DNA of 23,623 nucleotides, taken from assembly GCA_964512045.1 (NCBI GenBank), contig CAZEJK010000067.1, forward strand, positions 1 to 23,623. Reading direction: 5' to 3'. This document shows, in pieces, positions 22,507 to 23,623 of this stretch. The notes beneath the pieces were generated by a model. It saw only the letters and a list, made by a program, of their open reading frames with translations, did not search any database and was not told where the DNA came from. Numbering within the stretch: position 1 is the first letter of the stretch; every line of letters starts with the position of its first letter. This DNA is from CAZEJK01 sp964512045 (lineage in GTDB: Bacteria > Acidobacteriota > Thermoanaerobaculia > Thermoanaerobaculales > Sulfomarinibacteraceae). A program made the translations under genes and the position numbers.

Positions 22507-22781
22507 CTGCTCTGTAGACGGCTCGTCCACCCCCGGTGCGCGTCGCGCCCAGGCCCAGCTGCACGCACCGCTCGCCCCCTGCTGACCTCCCCACCACGAC
22601 CACAAGCCACGTCATCTCAACCGCGGCCTGTGCGACGAGCGCGACGACCCACCATTCAGCGAGCAGATCAATCGCCTCGACGCTGAGATCTCGAGCACGT
22701 GAAGGCGGACACTGGTGCCATGGGGAACGTGGCGCCCAATGCGGTGGGATAACATGATGGCAGGCACGAACGGAGGTTGCG
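22507..22781. other. Intergenic region, no intact gene
   Basis: No gene with a start and a recognised motif. One frame on the plus strand ends in NRGLCDERDDPPFSEQINRL then DAEISST and a stop near 22700, and it is blocked by a stop about 40 codons upstream; it could be the tail of a decayed gene. Confidence 0.45.
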
Positions 22782-23477
22782 ATGAAACATCAATGGCGAT
22801 GGATCCTGATGCTGGTCCCGGTGACCCTGCTTCTGACCGGTTGGGGCGCCGCCCCGCCCGACGAGGCGACACCGGAAGCCGCGGCCCCGGTCGTCGAGAA
22901 GACGTCCCTGGGCGCCCGTACCGCGATCATTCCCACCCTGGCGTGGGTCATCGGTTCCTACGACACCGAGGAGCGGGCCAATCTGATGACCGCGTCGTGG
23001 GTCGGTGTGTGCGCCTCGAGCCCAGCGGCCGTCATGATCGGTCTGCGCCCGGCCACCTACTCCCACGGCAACATCATGGCCCGCAAGGCCTTCACCGTCA
23101 ATATCGGCGGGGCGGAGCTGGCCCGTTACGCCGCCTACGTCGGCCGCGTTTCCGGCCGCACCCGCGACAAGTTCGCGGCCACCGGTCTGACGCCGGTCAA
23201 GAGCGACCTGGTGGACGCACCGTACGTCCGGGAGTTCCCCCTGATCGCGGAGTGCAAGGTGACGAAGACGGTGGAGGCCGGCAGCCACACCCTGTTCATC
23301 GGCGAGATCGTGGACGTCAAGGCCGACCCTGCTGTCCTGAACGACGCCGGCGTGCCCGTGGTGGAAAAGCTGAACCCCTTTGTCTACTCCCCGGGCAGCG
23401 GAGCCTTCTACGGCCTCGGCCCCACCCTGGGCGCAGTCTCCGAGCTGGCCGGACAAGCCGTACCCAAGCGCCCTTGA
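22782..23477 (+). CDS. Exported flavin-reductase-like (FMN-binding split barrel) protein
   Basis: Protein of 231 residues. N-terminal residues 1-24 form a signal peptide ending in LLLTGWGA. From about residue 40 a flavoredoxin/flavin-reductase domain follows: ANLMTASWVGVCASSPAAVM (65-84), IGLRPATYSHGNI, KAFTVNIGG, and the C-terminal HTLFIGEIVDVKAD. Relatives bind FMN and use NAD(P)H or act as small flavoproteins, usually in the cytoplasm; here the signal suggests export. The lipobox-like LTG is followed by W21 where a lipoprotein would have Cys, a one-base difference (TGG for TGC). GGAGG five bases upstream supports the ATG. No partner gene is visible before the window ends. Confidence 0.82.
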   Translation: MKHQWRWILMLVPVTLLLTGWGAAPPDEATPEAAAPVVEKTSLGARTAIIPTLAWVIGSYDTEERANLMTASWVGVCASSPAAVMIGLRPATYSHGNIMARKAFTVNIGGAELARYAAYVGRVSGRTRDKFAATGLTPVKSDLVDAPYVREFPLIAECKVTKTVEAGSHTLFIGEIVDVKADPAVLNDAGVPVVEKLNPFVYSPGSGAFYGLGPTLGAVSELAGQAVPKRP

Positions 23478-23510
23478 GCCCTCTTGGCGGTGCGCCCCGT
23501 ACTAGGGACC

Positions 23511-23529
23511 CATCAACCAAAGCTTGATG
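23511..23529 (+). terminator. Hairpin after the flavin-reductase-like gene
   Basis: CATCAA-CCAAAGC-TTGATG is a perfect six-base stem 33 bases after the stop codon. No T tract follows; weak terminator candidate. Confidence 0.3.
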
Positions 23530-23568
23530 ATCGATGTCGGATGGTCACCCCTTAGCGACTCAAAACTG

Positions 23569-23606
23569 CGTATCTTCGAAAATTCGAAGCAAAGCGCCTG
23601 GGTTGA
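23569..23606 (-). repeat. Right copy of the 38-bp terminal inverted repeat
   Basis: Exact reverse complement of bases 1-38, with the same inner CTTCGAA/TTCGAAG hairpin. Seventeen AT-rich bases follow to the end of the window. Confidence 0.9.
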
Positions 23607-23623
23607 GTTCTAAGTTCTTAATT

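Noticed and set aside
1..23606. Complete circular or phage genome
   Set aside because: The end repeats are inverted, not direct, and there are no phage, replication or mobilisation genes.
1..23623. CRISPR array, tRNA or rRNA genes
   Set aside because: No regularly spaced repeats, no cloverleaf with a recognisable T-arm and no rRNA sequence were found on reading either strand.

Overview
The window is high-GC bacterial DNA, densely packed with many 1-16 bp gene overlaps. I see no rRNA, tRNA, transposase, phage or CRISPR sequence. Perfect or near-perfect GGAGG ribosome binding sites, a heterodimeric methylmalonyl-CoA mutase, a bactofilin, secreted proteins of environmental type and several VapBC-like modules suggest a free-living environmental bacterium. 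A lineage such as Acidobacteriota (Thermoanaerobaculia-like) is only an impression from protein style, not a demonstrated placement. A perfect 38-bp inverted repeat lies at the two ends (1-38 and 23569-23606), so this is probably a whole contig broken at a dispersed repeat, or less likely an element with terminal inverted repeats.

Region 1 (52-5381, minus strand) reads as one five-gene operon: HpcH/HpaI-type aldolase, NAD-dependent epimerase-like protein lacking the catalytic Tyr, DPM1/GtrB-like GT2 glycosyltransferase, GT-C membrane glycosyltransferase and an exported AmpC-like serine hydrolase. It looks like a surface glycoconjugate pathway. Divergent from it is a fused pabB-pabC gene (5467-7221) for p-aminobenzoate synthesis. 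The 85-bp gap carries two -10-like boxes so close to the start codons that both transcripts may be leaderless.

Region 2 (7313-9260) holds a bactofilin, an AbrB-type/PIN toxin-antitoxin pair and about 500 bp of decayed DNA with two diverged copies of the 3' end of pabBC.

Region 3 (9261-14520, minus strand) is a methylmalonyl-CoA mutase operon, small subunit - large subunit - MeaB GTPase, with every junction overlapping. Divergent from it are a small secreted protein, a methionine gamma-lyase/cystathionine gamma-lyase-like PLP enzyme and an MFS transporter (14922-17804). Methionine or cystathionine breakdown gives 2-oxobutyrate, then propionyl-CoA, which is the pathway that feeds the mutase, so the two blocks may be metabolically linked.

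Region 4 (17805-23477) is accessory. It has a FitAB-type toxin-antitoxin pair between two identical 25-bp palindromic repeats, a frameshifted gene for a secreted beta-propeller-like protein, a secreted structural protein, a third VapBC pair with a DUF217-type antitoxin and a probable leaderless promoter, and an exported flavin-reductase-like protein whose lipobox cysteine appears to have become tryptophan.

The most noteworthy points are the glycan operon with its atypical SDR, three unrelated antitoxin families in one window with two modules lying between direct repeats, the pabBC 3'-end fragments, the frameshifted propeller gene and the inverted repeat at the contig ends.
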